32,818 nt of DNA from Spirochaetota bacterium (lineage in GTDB: Bacteria > Spirochaetota > B62-G9 > DRHN01), in assembly GCA_011049595.1 (NCBI GenBank), contig DRHN01000314.1:1-32818 (forward strand), written 5' to 3'. The position numbers and the translations under genes were made by a program. The stretch's first letter is position 1, and the number at the start of each line of letters is the position of its first letter. The notes beneath the pieces were generated by a model. It had not been told where the DNA came from. It ran no database searches and worked only from the letters and a program-made list of their open reading frames with translations. This document shows, in pieces, positions 6,932-15,737 of this stretch.

Positions 6932-7975
6932 CTAATTTGTCACCTCATATACAGCGACTTCATCAATATAACCGTTGGTGGCAGCGATCAAATCACGACC
7001 ATTGAATTTTAGGACATCGATTTGAGCAGTTCCCGTTCCCGCTTCTATGATTGTTTTTTTCAAGTTCCACGATCTTGTGTCTTCTATTGTATAGAGGCAT
7101 AAATCCCTCTTTCGGGCTCTTGATCCGAGAATGAAAGCGTTCTTTCCGCCTATGCGGCCGGCCCAGATCCCGTGGCCGAACTCCGTTTTTAGCTCACAAA
7201 CGGTTTCCCACTTTCCAGCCATATTTTTATAAATACATGCTTTGTCGCCATGAAATGGCTGTATTGTAACGATCTCATCTTTACCGTCTTCATCAAAATC
7301 CATTAAGGCAAGCTCGCTCACCGGCTGTTCTATGATTTTGTCAATGATCCATTCCTTCTCTGCACGGGGTACATGTATTTTAAAAACACCCTCATCTCCG
7401 CTTATAAATACAATTTCCTGACCACGTTTCCTCTGCACGTACATACCATGATTCCTTGTTATTCCGTTCAAAAGCAGGTTTTTTTTATGCTTAGTTACGT
7501 GCTCGCCCCTTTGTATTTGAACAGCGTAAACCGCACCCGGGGATGACCAATCGTCCGGGCCTTCTTTCCTGCCGCAAAGTGACGCAGCTATTATGGTTTT
7601 TTTCCCGTTTGCTGAAACGAGCGCGATTCTATGAATATACGCTAAGTCCGCGATACGGTGTCTATTCCATAGATTGCGTGCATCCTTCCCGGCGGAATAG
7701 ATCGAAATGCCTGCGTTCACAGATTGAAAATTGGTGTGAAGCCCTTCGGCAACTGCAATGGCAGGGAAATCGAATGATTCCAGGGGAATTAATCCCATAT
7801 ATCCACCGGGACCTTTCGCGAGTGTTCGCGGTGTCAGTTCTTTTCCGGAACAGACGATTAATTCACCATTTATTACTTCGGATCCCGCAAAAAGAACTGT
7901 TTCCCCTTTTACATTTGCAGAACAAATAGAATAAGGAGATGCAAAAGAAGATAATTTTTTCTTTGTAATTTTCAT
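6932..7975 (-). CDS. FG-GAP/VCBS-like beta-propeller protein, cytoplasmic
   Basis: A 347-residue protein, last gene of the leftward operon, starting 25 bp after the SDR gene behind GGAAAG. It has no signal peptide or membrane segment. One clear FG-GAP/VCBS-type calcium-loop motif, MDFDEDGKDEIV (residues 225-236), is surrounded by repeated beta-rich stretches of ~45-50 residues (for example GGKNAFILGS, NGRDLIAATNG, NGKKTIIAA), which suggests a propeller. I do not recognise a catalytic family. It may be a sugar-lactonase-like or aldos-2-ulose dehydratase-like propeller, or an accessory protein. Its operon position ties it to the metabolism of the imported substrate. Function unknown. Confidence 0.75.
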   Translation of the reverse strand: MKITKKKLSSFASPYSICSANVKGETVLFAGSEVINGELIVCSGKELTPRTLAKGPGGYMGLIPLESFDFPAIAVAEGLHTNFQSVNAGISIYSAGKDARNLWNRHRIADLAYIHRIALVSANGKKTIIAASLCGRKEGPDDWSSPGAVYAVQIQRGEHVTKHKKNLLLNGITRNHGMYVQRKRGQEIVFISGDEGVFKIHVPRAEKEWIIDKIIEQPVSELALMDFDEDGKDEIVTIQPFHGDKACIYKNMAGKWETVCELKTEFGHGIWAGRIGGKNAFILGSRARKRDLCLYTIEDTRSWNLKKTIIEAGTGTAQIDVLKFNGRDLIAATNGYIDEVAVYEVTN

Positions 7976-8000
7976 TATACTTTCCGTTTTTTGATCAATA

Positions 8001-8726
8001 TTACAAAAGCTGTTTTTTCGGCCTTAATGAGATCTCGCAGATCGTGCTATTGTCCGGCTGCTCGAAAGCGAAACGGATCGAGCGGGCAACATCTTCAGGA
8101 TCGAGAGGAAGCACAGTTTTTTTCAGCTCAGCTGCAACCGGATTGTCAATAAACGGCGTCTCAACCATTCCGGGTTCAATGATTGTCACCTTTATGCCTC
8201 TCGGCGTGGCCTCTTTACGTAAACATTCCGTGAATGCAACCTGGGCGTGTTTGCTGGTTATATAAACAGGCTCTCCGACATAAGTTATTCTGCCGGAAAG
8301 CGAAGAGACGGTGATAATATGTCCCTCTCCCTGGATGTACATCTGGGGCAGGAAAGCCCTGACCGTGTTGAGATAACCTGCGACATTGATCGTGATAACT
8401 GTACGCCACCATTCCGGGTCGCCGCCGTCGATGCTCGAGGCATCGTGAACAGCCGCGTTTGGTACAAGCAGATCGATATGCCCGAACCGGTCCACCGTTT
8501 TTTTTACGAGCCCTTCCATCGCGGAAAAGTCCGAGATGTCTGCCGGATGCGCAACCGCTTCACCGCCCGCACTGGTTATCAGGGATACAACCTCTTCAAG
8601 AGGTTTGGGGCGGCGGCCAACCACAACCACGCTCACACCGGTACCTGCGAGCTCTTTTGCGGTGGCGGCACCGATCCCGGTTCCACCGCCGGTAATAACT
8701 GCCACTTTATTGTTATTTTTTTTCAT
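8001..8726 (-). CDS. Short-chain dehydrogenase/reductase (SDR)
   Basis: A 241-residue classical SDR. Cofactor motif TGGGTGIG (12-19), an arginine-rich stretch after the second strand (GRRP, 37-40) that favours NADP(H), PNAA in place of NNAG (89-92), and the catalytic S141/S142, Y155 and K159 (YITSK). It probably oxidises or reduces a hydroxyl/keto group of the compound imported by the CUT1 system in the same operon. The ribosome site is AAGGGA. It sits between the lactonase-like and propeller genes with 50 and 25 bp gaps. Substrate cannot be told from sequence. Confidence 0.9.
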   Translation of the reverse strand: MKKNNNKVAVITGGGTGIGAATAKELAGTGVSVVVVGRRPKPLEEVVSLITSAGGEAVAHPADISDFSAMEGLVKKTVDRFGHIDLLVPNAAVHDASSIDGGDPEWWRTVITINVAGYLNTVRAFLPQMYIQGEGHIITVSSLSGRITYVGEPVYITSKHAQVAFTECLRKEATPRGIKVTIIEPGMVETPFIDNPVAAELKKTVLPLDPEDVARSIRFAFEQPDNSTICEISLRPKKQLL

Positions 8727-8776
8727 TGGAATTCCCTTAAAAAAATAACCTGCATTGTTATCTCACATCATAGAAA

Positions 8777-9718
8777 TTAATCCTGTGGAGGTTCCGGAAG
8801 CATTTTTGACCAGGGGTGGTCGGCACTTGATGAAGGGCAAAAAGGCAGCCGGTAACCCGGAACGTCAACTTTTATGGTCACAATTGTACCAGGATCGTCA
8901 ATAGTAACAAATAAAGTGTCGAAATCCGGACCACCGAAACAGACATTTGTCGGCCTGGTACCGCCGGTCGGGATACCCTCTATAAGTTTTCCTGCCCTGT
9001 CGAAAACATAAACAAAGCCAACCCCATAGGTTGCAACGTATATGTTACCTTCCTCGTCGAATGCCATCCCGTCAGGACCTGTCAGGTTCTTGACCTTTAG
9101 GTCCGGAAGCCTGCAGAACTCGACTGGATTCCGGGCCTTGCCCGGACCCACAATGTCGTATGCCCAGATCTTGTTGGTCAAAGTTTCGGCAGCGTATACG
9201 CGGCCGTCCCGGACAAGGATACCATTCGGGAAAGCCAGACCGGTATGGATCTGGTACAGCGAACCGGTGGACCATTCGTATCCGTAAACAGACCCTATCG
9301 GTTTTTTCAGTGAACTGCCCCAGGGGTCGGTGAAAAAAAGGTTGCCGTCCTGATCGAAACATAAATCATTGGGACCGTTGATCTGTTTGCCACGGTACTG
9401 ATAAATGAAATCGGATTTCTCCCCTTCGGGTGTGACGCGTACTATCGACCTGCGGCCTTCATCTGTTACGTAGAGGCATCCATCCGGACCGAAAGCTAAT
9501 GCTGCCGGGATCCCTTCGATTTTTTCGGTTGAAGTGTTAAAGACTGTGTGAGTGACCATGGGTCTTGAAAGGTGGGTTGCTGTGATGTCGCCGCCCAACC
9601 TCGGCCAGTCCCGATCTTTCAGGGTTAAACTGCAGACATTGAGCATCCATCCGTTTGGAGCTACTACGGGCCCTTCGGGCGCGCTCAGTTTTTCCGCAAA
9701 TAAAACAGGTGTTCGCAT
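8777..9718 (-). CDS. SMP-30/gluconolactonase family protein
   Basis: A 313-residue six-bladed propeller hydrolase. The expected divalent-metal ligands of the SMP-30 family can be placed: E15 (APEGP), N117 (NGPND), N165 (FPNG) and D216 (GPDGMAF). Members open sugar lactones formed by dehydrogenases. Here that would act after an SDR or the alcohol dehydrogenase, giving a dehydrogenase-plus-lactonase pair inside one transport operon. No signal peptide, so cytoplasmic. The start at 9718 follows AAAGGA with 8-nt spacing. A 112-bp gap separates it from the amidohydrolase gene, the longest gap in this operon. Confidence 0.87.
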   Translation of the reverse strand: MRTPVLFAEKLSAPEGPVVAPNGWMLNVCSLTLKDRDWPRLGGDITATHLSRPMVTHTVFNTSTEKIEGIPAALAFGPDGCLYVTDEGRRSIVRVTPEGEKSDFIYQYRGKQINGPNDLCFDQDGNLFFTDPWGSSLKKPIGSVYGYEWSTGSLYQIHTGLAFPNGILVRDGRVYAAETLTNKIWAYDIVGPGKARNPVEFCRLPDLKVKNLTGPDGMAFDEEGNIYVATYGVGFVYVFDRAGKLIEGIPTGGTRPTNVCFGGPDFDTLFVTIDDPGTIVTIKVDVPGYRLPFCPSSSADHPWSKMLPEPPQD

Positions 9719-9830
9719 TTCTCATTTCCTTTTACTAATGGGTCATATGTAATCATACCCGGCATCCGGAGACGTGCATCGTCAGATAAAAGCTGTTTAT
9801 TTCAGGAGATATACAATTTTGTTTCCGCCA

Positions 9831-11105
9831 TTACCCTACTATTTCCACCCAGGGCGGCGGGTCCGGTATCTCGAGAGGTTTTAATATTCTCCCTTCGTTG
9901 ATAGTCATAATGTTTCGGACCCTCTTTTTACCCAACCGCTTGTTTCCATGAATATCCTGAAGTTCAAAGTTGCCTTTATCGATCACAAATGTAGCAATAT
10001 CTGCGAGGGCGCCGGGCTTCAGTGTCCCGGTTTCCCCTTTCAATCCTAATATCTCTGCGGGCCGACTCGTTGTTGCCTTTATTAGATCCGGGAGCGGCAT
10101 CCCGAGAAAAAGCATCTTGTCCATGCATGTCAGCAGGTTAAAAACCGGCTTACCGTCGCCTTTTATCTGGACTATCATGCTGCGGACGTCAGAACTTTCG
10201 GAGAGGTCGCCGAAGGCGCTTCCCTTGAGCGGGTCCATGAGATTCGGACCGAATATGCTCATCCAGTGAAGATCAGTAGAAATAACATCCGGCCAGTATC
10301 CCTGGTTCACGAGTGATTCAGAAACATCAAAGGAGAACGACCCTGCGCCGTGCCCAAGATCCATAATCAGCCCTTCGTCCCAGACTTTTTTTGCAATGTC
10401 CAGAATTTTTCCTTTTTTATCGACAAGCCCCATGTTTTGGCCGGTAAAACAGTGGGTTACAATATCGCCGGGTTTCAGAAAACCAAGCACTGTTTCGAGG
10501 CCCGGAGGCGCGGTCGAAAGGTGGACCATGATCGGGAGTTCCAGATCGTCGGCGGCTTTTCGAGTGCGGTGATAAGGCTCAAGGTCCATAGAGCCGCCGC
10601 TGCGCCCGGCGCGCAGTTTGATACCGGCCACGATATCGCGGTTAAGATTTACCACTCGTTTGAGGATCTCAACATTGCAGTACTCGCCAACGGCAAGCTC
10701 GTAATCCTGGGCAACAAGACCGATACAGGTAATGTTTACAAAAGCAAAAATTTTCATTCTGGATGGTACTATTACATGCTCACGAAAACCACCGAGTGTT
10801 ATTGCCCCTGCCGACCCCGCGTCGGCCCATGTTGTTACGCCGGTTTGGGACCCGATTGCGTCGGCGTCAACACCCCAGTATGTCACATCTTTGTAGACAT
10901 GAGCGTGCATGTCGATGAGGCCTGGAGTGACGTATTGACCGGCGGCATCGATTACACGAAAAGCGGATTTTGCCGGGATTTCGGAGTCTACGGCTGCGAT
11001 CCGGTTATGATTTACGGCTATATCCATTCTGCCGTTGTAACCGGCGCCCGGATCAATAACCTCTCCGCCCTTTATAAGAAGATCAAAACGCACAGTTTTC
11101 TCCAT
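9831..11105 (-). CDS. Amidohydrolase/deacetylase family metallohydrolase
   Basis: A 424-residue TIM-barrel amidohydrolase. Metal ligands visible: H67 and H69 in DMHAH, probable carboxylated lysine K163 in GIKLRAG, later histidines in IMVHLS and DIVTHCF, and the active-site aspartate in ISTDLH. The N-terminal FDLLIKGGEVIDP and C-terminal ADIATF parts form the small beta-sandwich typical of the dihydroorotase/deacetylase group. It resembles the EF_0837/AHA_3915-type proteins, whose natural substrates are poorly defined (N-acyl amino acids or lactone-like compounds). No good ribosome site precedes ATG 11105, so translation may be coupled to the ATPase gene 42 bp upstream. Confidence 0.88.
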   Translation of the reverse strand: MEKTVRFDLLIKGGEVIDPGAGYNGRMDIAVNHNRIAAVDSEIPAKSAFRVIDAAGQYVTPGLIDMHAHVYKDVTYWGVDADAIGSQTGVTTWADAGSAGAITLGGFREHVIVPSRMKIFAFVNITCIGLVAQDYELAVGEYCNVEILKRVVNLNRDIVAGIKLRAGRSGGSMDLEPYHRTRKAADDLELPIMVHLSTAPPGLETVLGFLKPGDIVTHCFTGQNMGLVDKKGKILDIAKKVWDEGLIMDLGHGAGSFSFDVSESLVNQGYWPDVISTDLHWMSIFGPNLMDPLKGSAFGDLSESSDVRSMIVQIKGDGKPVFNLLTCMDKMLFLGMPLPDLIKATTSRPAEILGLKGETGTLKPGALADIATFVIDKGNFELQDIHGNKRLGKKRVRNIMTINEGRILKPLEIPDPPPWVEIVG

Positions 11106-11147
11106 ATGGTTGTGATTTTTGATGGTTTATCCGGATCGAATGCCGGA

Positions 11148-12272
11148 CTATTTTTTCGTGCTCATGATACGTGTGCCACCCGAATCAAAAAGGTGGATTT
11201 TATCCGGTTGAATATTGAGCTTTATGTGCTCACCTTCCCGGATTTCAAACGACTCGGGAACACGGACTTTGCAGAACACTTTATCTGCAATTTCAACATT
11301 GACGAGGGTGTCAGAACCGATCGGTTCGACAAGACCGACTTCGCCGGCGATGCTGTCAGGCCCGCCGTTTTTTTCAACGTTGATATCTTCGGGGCGTATC
11401 CCCAGCGCTACTGTCGATCTTTCCCCGGGGTAAGTGAAACGGCTTTTAAGATCAAGTTTAAAAGGTCCGGAAAAAACAAGCCCGCTGCCCTCCTGGTTTA
11501 GAGTACCGTGCATGATGTTCATCTGCGGGCTCCCTATAAAAGTAGCCACAAACAAGTTCACGGGGTTCCTGTAAACTTCATGCGGTTTTCCGATCTGCTG
11601 AATAACGCCTTTGTTGAGAATAACTATCCGATCGGCCATTGTCATCGCCTCGACCTGGTCGTGAGTTACATAAATGGTAGTTTTTTTGAGACGCCTGTGG
11701 AGCTTTAAAAGTTCATCGCGCATCTGCACTCGCAGTAAAGCATCGAGATTTGAAAGCGGTTCATCAAAAAGAAAAGCAATCGGTTCGCGAATGAGCGCGC
11801 GTCCAAGGGCGACACGCTGCCTTTGACCGCCGGAAAGTTGTTCGGGGTATTTATCAAGAAATTCCTCGATTTCAAGCAAAGAGGCTACATCCACGACTTT
11901 TTTATGTATTTCGTTTTTTTGCACTTTCCGCATCTTGAGCGGATATCCGATGTTTCGCTCTACCGTCATGTGAGGGTAAAGCGCATAGTTCTGGAATACC
12001 ATGGCCACATCCCGGTCTTTCGGCGCAACATAGTTCACAAGGCGGTCATTGATATAGACCTCGCCCCCGGTAGCGTCCTCGAGACCGGATATGATCTTCA
12101 ACATGGTGCTCTTACCGCAGCCGGATGGGCCGAGCAAAACAAAAAATTCACCATCGAGGATGTCAAGATTTATATCACGAAGCACGGTGGTATCTCCGAA
12201 TTTTTTGGTTACTTCAACCAGTTCTATGGCCAGGTCCTGTCCGCTGTTTGAATTCTTTATGTTGTCAACCAT
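11148..12272 (-). CDS. CUT1-type ABC transporter ATP-binding protein (UgpC/MsmK-like)
   Basis: A 374-residue sugar-type ATPase. Walker A GPSGCGKS (48-55), Q-loop VFQNYALYPH (91-100), signature LSGGQ (145-149), Walker B FLFDEP (166-171) and VTHD switch are all present. A C-terminal MalK-like regulatory domain of ~130 residues contains the LGIRPEDI motif. It is the energiser of the CUT1 importer encoded just upstream in the same operon (permeases at 12308 and 13212, binding protein at 14254). It is the only CUT1 ATPase in the window and could also serve the second CUT1 set at 25.5-28.9 kb, because MsmK-like ATPases are known to be shared between transporters. Confidence 0.93.
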   Translation of the reverse strand: MVDNIKNSNSGQDLAIELVEVTKKFGDTTVLRDINLDILDGEFFVLLGPSGCGKSTMLKIISGLEDATGGEVYINDRLVNYVAPKDRDVAMVFQNYALYPHMTVERNIGYPLKMRKVQKNEIHKKVVDVASLLEIEEFLDKYPEQLSGGQRQRVALGRALIREPIAFLFDEPLSNLDALLRVQMRDELLKLHRRLKKTTIYVTHDQVEAMTMADRIVILNKGVIQQIGKPHEVYRNPVNLFVATFIGSPQMNIMHGTLNQEGSGLVFSGPFKLDLKSRFTYPGERSTVALGIRPEDINVEKNGGPDSIAGEVGLVEPIGSDTLVNVEIADKVFCKVRVPESFEIREGEHIKLNIQPDKIHLFDSGGTRIMSTKK

Positions 12273-12307
12273 TATTTATCATTACCTCTTGTGCTGAATA
12301 TTATCTT

Positions 12308-13210
12308 TTATTGCTTTAGCGCTCCCGCGAGAGAAGCGGAAATCCATTGTTTCTGCAGCAGTAAAAAGAAAATTGTGATCGGTATTATTGCCAAAAAAGC
12401 ACCGGCCGAAAATATTCCGTAGTCGAGATGCGTTACACCCCTCTGTGTCGCGATACCCACCGTTAATACATACATTTTGGTGCTCGATACCGCAACGAGC
12501 GGCCACAGAAAGCTTGTGTATTGCAGGTTGAAGGTCAGTACGCCGAGTACCACAATCGCAGGCCTGACGAGGGGTAGAATGATGGTCCGGTAGATGCCAA
12601 ACTCGGAGGTCCCGTCGAGACGGGCGGCATTTTCGAGGTCACTCGGCAGAGATTCGATGAAACTCCGCATCAGAAAGATGCCGATGGGGTTGGCAAGCGG
12701 GGGTAGGATAAGGGCCCAATAGGTATTGTAAAGCCCCATTCCGCGGATAATAAAAAAAAGCGGTATCAGGATCGCGGAAAAAGGGATCATAAGTGTGGCG
12801 ATCACGAAAACAAAAAGAACATTCTTGCCCGGGAAATCCATCTTAGCAAAGGCGTAGCCTGCCATCGAGTCGAACAATAGTTTTAGACCAGTCACTATAA
12901 GAGAGACGAACAGCGTGTTAAAAACCCACCTTGGAAATGAGGTTTTGAAAAGCAGGTGCGCGAAGTTCCCCAGATACACTTCTCTGGGTATCCATTGAGG
13001 CGGATATTCGAACAATAATTTTGAATGCTTGATCGCGGTTGTGATGATATAAAAGAAAGGGAGCATGGCGATAAGCGATGCGACAACCACAACCGCGTAA
13101 GAAACGGCCATCAGAAGCGGCCCGGCTTCCCCGAAACGGCGCATACCGAACATCCGGCGCAGTGATTGTTTACTCAAAACAGCTGTTGGATTTACATTTT
13201 TTCCGGGCAT
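12308..13210 (-). CDS. Carbohydrate ABC transporter permease (MalG/UgpE type)
   Basis: A 300-residue CUT1 inner-membrane permease. The first hydrophobic segment lies at ~30-58 after a 28-residue cytoplasmic lead. The EAA loop reads ENAARLDGTSEFGIYRTIIL, with the conserved G that contacts the ATPase. The start codon is 1 bp beyond the stop of the preceding permease, and its ribosome site AAAGGTGA lies inside that gene, indicating translational coupling. The order MalF-like then MalG-like is normal for this class. Confidence 0.92.
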   Translation of the reverse strand: MPGKNVNPTAVLSKQSLRRMFGMRRFGEAGPLLMAVSYAVVVVASLIAMLPFFYIITTAIKHSKLLFEYPPQWIPREVYLGNFAHLLFKTSFPRWVFNTLFVSLIVTGLKLLFDSMAGYAFAKMDFPGKNVLFVFVIATLMIPFSAILIPLFFIIRGMGLYNTYWALILPPLANPIGIFLMRSFIESLPSDLENAARLDGTSEFGIYRTIILPLVRPAIVVLGVLTFNLQYTSFLWPLVAVSSTKMYVLTVGIATQRGVTHLDYGIFSAGAFLAIIPITIFFLLLQKQWISASLAGALKQ

Positions 13211-13211
13211 T

Positions 13212-14198
13212 TTAGGTCACCTTTCTCCCGCGTAATAAGCGCATCTGGATGAGAGTCAGTATCAAAATAACGATCAAAAGCACAAACGACAGGGTGGCCC
13301 CGTAACCTACGTTGCTGTAGGTGAAAAGGTTCCTGTAGATGTACCACACGATCGTAGTGGTGGCGTTGGCAGGGCCGCCATCTGTCATCACAAAGACACT
13401 GTCAAAGATCTGCAGGGTATAGATGGTCACCAGAACAAGCGCGAAGAGTATTGTAGGACGAAGCAGCGGGAGCGTTAGATTGAAAAAGCGCTGCCGGCTG
13501 CTGGCGCCATCGAGCTGGGCAGCCTGATAGAGCTCGGATGGTAAGGCGATCAAGGCAGCAAGGAAATAAACTGCCCAGAACCCGATACCGCGCCAGATTT
13601 CAACTGACGCTACCACAGGCAGCGCCAGGCTGCTGGTACCGAGAAAATTCAAAGGTTTTCCTCCGAATGCCCGTATGATCAGGTTGAATGCGCCGAAATC
13701 GGGATGGACCATGAATAACCAGATCAATCCGGCTACCACAAGCGGGACTAAAACAGGAAAATATACAGCCGCGCGAAATACTGTCTGGCCCTTTCTGATA
13801 TTCCGCAGGAAAAGAGCCACGATCATACCAAATATTAACGCTCCGGGTATGATGAGAATAGCGTACATCGCTGAATTCCTGATAGAACGCAGCGCTAATG
13901 GGTCGGTGAATGCCTCTTTCCAATTACTTAACCCAACAAACTCGGTCGGTCCTATAACACCGCCGCTTCTCATCGAAAACCAGAAAACCCACACCACCGG
14001 CACAAGTAAAAACATTACGAAAAAGACCAGGTTCGGCGTAAGGAAGGCATAGCCTGTTATTATCCGCTTGCGCCTGTACTTTCGGGCCAGTTTGCGATGC
14101 TCTTCACCGGTCAGGCGCCGCCTCGGGGTCCGCAGGTTTTTACCCGCGGACCCCGAGGCGAACCTGTTTTCAAAATTCGTGTCTGCTGTTTTATTCAT
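13212..14198 (-). CDS. Carbohydrate ABC transporter permease (MalF/UgpA type)
   Basis: A 328-residue CUT1 permease. An unusually long arginine/lysine-rich cytoplasmic N-terminus of ~45 residues precedes the first membrane helix (TGYAFLTPNLVFFVMFLLVP). The EAA loop is YQAAQLDGASSRQRFFNLTL. Codons ~14-27 contain a perfect 15-bp GC-rich inverted repeat (14119-14160), which may have been inserted into the reading frame and explains the extended N-terminus. The ribosome site GGAGG is 13 nt upstream. Otherwise intact. Confidence 0.92.
   Translation of the reverse strand: MNKTADTNFENRFASGSAGKNLRTPRRRLTGEEHRKLARKYRRKRIITGYAFLTPNLVFFVMFLLVPVVWVFWFSMRSGGVIGPTEFVGLSNWKEAFTDPLALRSIRNSAMYAILIIPGALIFGMIVALFLRNIRKGQTVFRAAVYFPVLVPLVVAGLIWLFMVHPDFGAFNLIIRAFGGKPLNFLGTSSLALPVVASVEIWRGIGFWAVYFLAALIALPSELYQAAQLDGASSRQRFFNLTLPLLRPTILFALVLVTIYTLQIFDSVFVMTDGGPANATTTIVWYIYRNLFTYSNVGYGATLSFVLLIVILILTLIQMRLLRGRKVT
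14119..14160. repeat. Perfect 15-bp inverted repeat inside the permease gene
   Basis: CGCCTCGGGGTCCGC (14119-14133) and GCGGACCCCGAGGCG (14146-14160) are exact reverse complements with 12 nt between them. An inner GGT/ACC pair extends the stem around a TTTT loop after one mismatch. It lies in the N-terminal coding part of the permease, just after the binding-protein gene in transcription order. It is much GC-richer than its surroundings. It could damp translation of the permeases relative to the binding protein or be a small palindromic element. Confidence 0.8.
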
Positions 14199-14253
14199 TT
14201 GGGCGTCAAGCCTCCGGTTACACTGGCCGGGGAATCCTCTGCCCGGGCTTTGA

Positions 14254-15573
14254 TCATTTGAGTCTCGAGTTGATCTGCTCGCTTGCCTTATCTATTAACT
14301 CCTGAGGAGTGATTTTTCCCTGCATCATCTCATCAAAGAGCGGTGAAACCAAATTCTGGAACTCCACCGCCTGCGGGTGGAATTGAGGACCTTGAGCATA
14401 CTTTAACAGATCCATGCCGTCGCGAAGCACCTTGTCATCCGGGAAAATTTCGATCCCGTGTGTATCGTGAAGTGCCGGGTAAAGACCGGCAGTACTGTTT
14501 AAGTAGGTTACCTCATTCTCAGGTAAAGTCCAGAACTTGATCACTTCCCAGGCAGCCTCTTTGTTCTTGCTTGTCTTCGGAATTGAATAAAACCCGCGGA
14601 AAGTCAAAAGAACATCTTTAACGTTTCCGGGGATCGGGAAGAATTTATACTCGAAGTCGGGAGGGTTGCTTTTAAGAGGCCCTGTGATCGGCGGCTCGTC
14701 ATGTAAAATCCCGATCCTGCCTGCCTGGAACAGACCCCGCAGGCCGTCCCAGGTGTAGGCGCCAAAGTCGGGCGTCACTTTATCCTTGTTCTGAAGATCA
14801 ACGAGCCATTGAAAGGTTTCAACAAGCTCGGGTTTATTCATACCGCTCGCTGTAAAGTCTTCGTTTAGAAAGTCTGCACCCGACCTGAGCATGTAGCCGT
14901 ACCAGTCAAAGTGGGAAAAGTTGATCATACCTCCGGTACGGAACGCAAATCCGTATTTTCCGTCTTTTGTCATCTTAATCGCTGCGTCCCGGACTTTGTC
15001 CATTGAAGTGTACCAGTCGTCGGGCACACCGGCTTCCTTCAGCATGTCGAGGTTTGCTACAAAGTGAGATTCAGGTATCCAGACGTTGGGAACACCGCCC
15101 AAATAACCATCGGGCGCGGTAGCAGCATCCCAGAAGGCCACATTTTTGCGTTCCTCCTGCCAGGTCGGGTCGGTTACATACGAGGATAGTTCTTCCAGCG
15201 GGCCACCCTGGTAACAGAATTTCGAATACATGTGTTCCGGGAAATATATCACGTCGTGTGTTCCGCCTGCTAAAGCAGCAGTAAGCTGCGCCTCCATGGT
15301 CGGCCAGTCAAATGTCTCGAAGGTTACCTTTATATTTGGGTAAATCTTGTTGAATTCAACAATAATTTTATTGTGCAGTTCGACCTCATTCGGCCCGAAC
15401 GGTCCTTTATACATCAAGACGGTTCCTTTCATATCTTCCGGACGCTTGGAAGTTTCCCCTACGGCCGCATCCTCTTCACCGCCTTTTTTCTTCTTACCGC
15501 CGCTGAACGATATTGCAAAAACAGCGATGAGAAGCACACAAAAAACAATCATCGTAAATCGATTTTTAAACAT
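14254..15573 (-). CDS. CUT1 ABC transporter substrate-binding protein
   Basis: A 439-residue extracellular solute-binding protein (family 1), first gene of the leftward operon. N-terminus: KNRF, a hydrophobic core to about residue 24 and then SGGKKKKGGEED. There is no lipobox cysteine and no clear A-x-A cleavage site. The mature part has the family features: GPNEVELHNKIIVEFNKIYP near the start, LAGGTHDVIYFPEHM, and the C-terminal FRGFYSIPKTSKNKEAAWEVIKFW typical of sugar-type binding proteins. The ribosome site AAGGAGG lies 6-7 nt before ATG 15573. Ligand unknown; the operon suggests a polyol, sugar acid or acylated sugar. Confidence 0.92.
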   Translation of the reverse strand: MFKNRFTMIVFCVLLIAVFAISFSGGKKKKGGEEDAAVGETSKRPEDMKGTVLMYKGPFGPNEVELHNKIIVEFNKIYPNIKVTFETFDWPTMEAQLTAALAGGTHDVIYFPEHMYSKFCYQGGPLEELSSYVTDPTWQEERKNVAFWDAATAPDGYLGGVPNVWIPESHFVANLDMLKEAGVPDDWYTSMDKVRDAAIKMTKDGKYGFAFRTGGMINFSHFDWYGYMLRSGADFLNEDFTASGMNKPELVETFQWLVDLQNKDKVTPDFGAYTWDGLRGLFQAGRIGILHDEPPITGPLKSNPPDFEYKFFPIPGNVKDVLLTFRGFYSIPKTSKNKEAAWEVIKFWTLPENEVTYLNSTAGLYPALHDTHGIEIFPDDKVLRDGMDLLKYAQGPQFHPQAVEFQNLVSPLFDEMMQGKITPQELIDKASEQINSRLK

Positions 15574-15737
15574 GTAATCCTCCTTGTAAGCCTGACGGCT
15601 TCTAAAAAATTTTGCTAAAATAAAACTTATATGACTTATATGATTGTATGATCACTAATCTCGTTTGGTGGATCCCGAGTCACTATCTGATCATAAAATC
15701 AATAATTTGAAATCGTTTTCTGTTAAAAAACTGTCTA

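Noticed and set aside
8247-8780. 177-codon open frame on the + strand opposite the SDR gene
   Set aside because: A shadow of the SDR, whose cofactor and catalytic motifs are all on the - strand; composition is unlike a protein.
10350-11501. 383-codon open frame on the + strand, antisense to the amidohydrolase and ATPase genes
   Set aside because: It lies opposite two genes with complete catalytic motifs, spans the boundary between them, has no ribosome site and shows no recognisable family.
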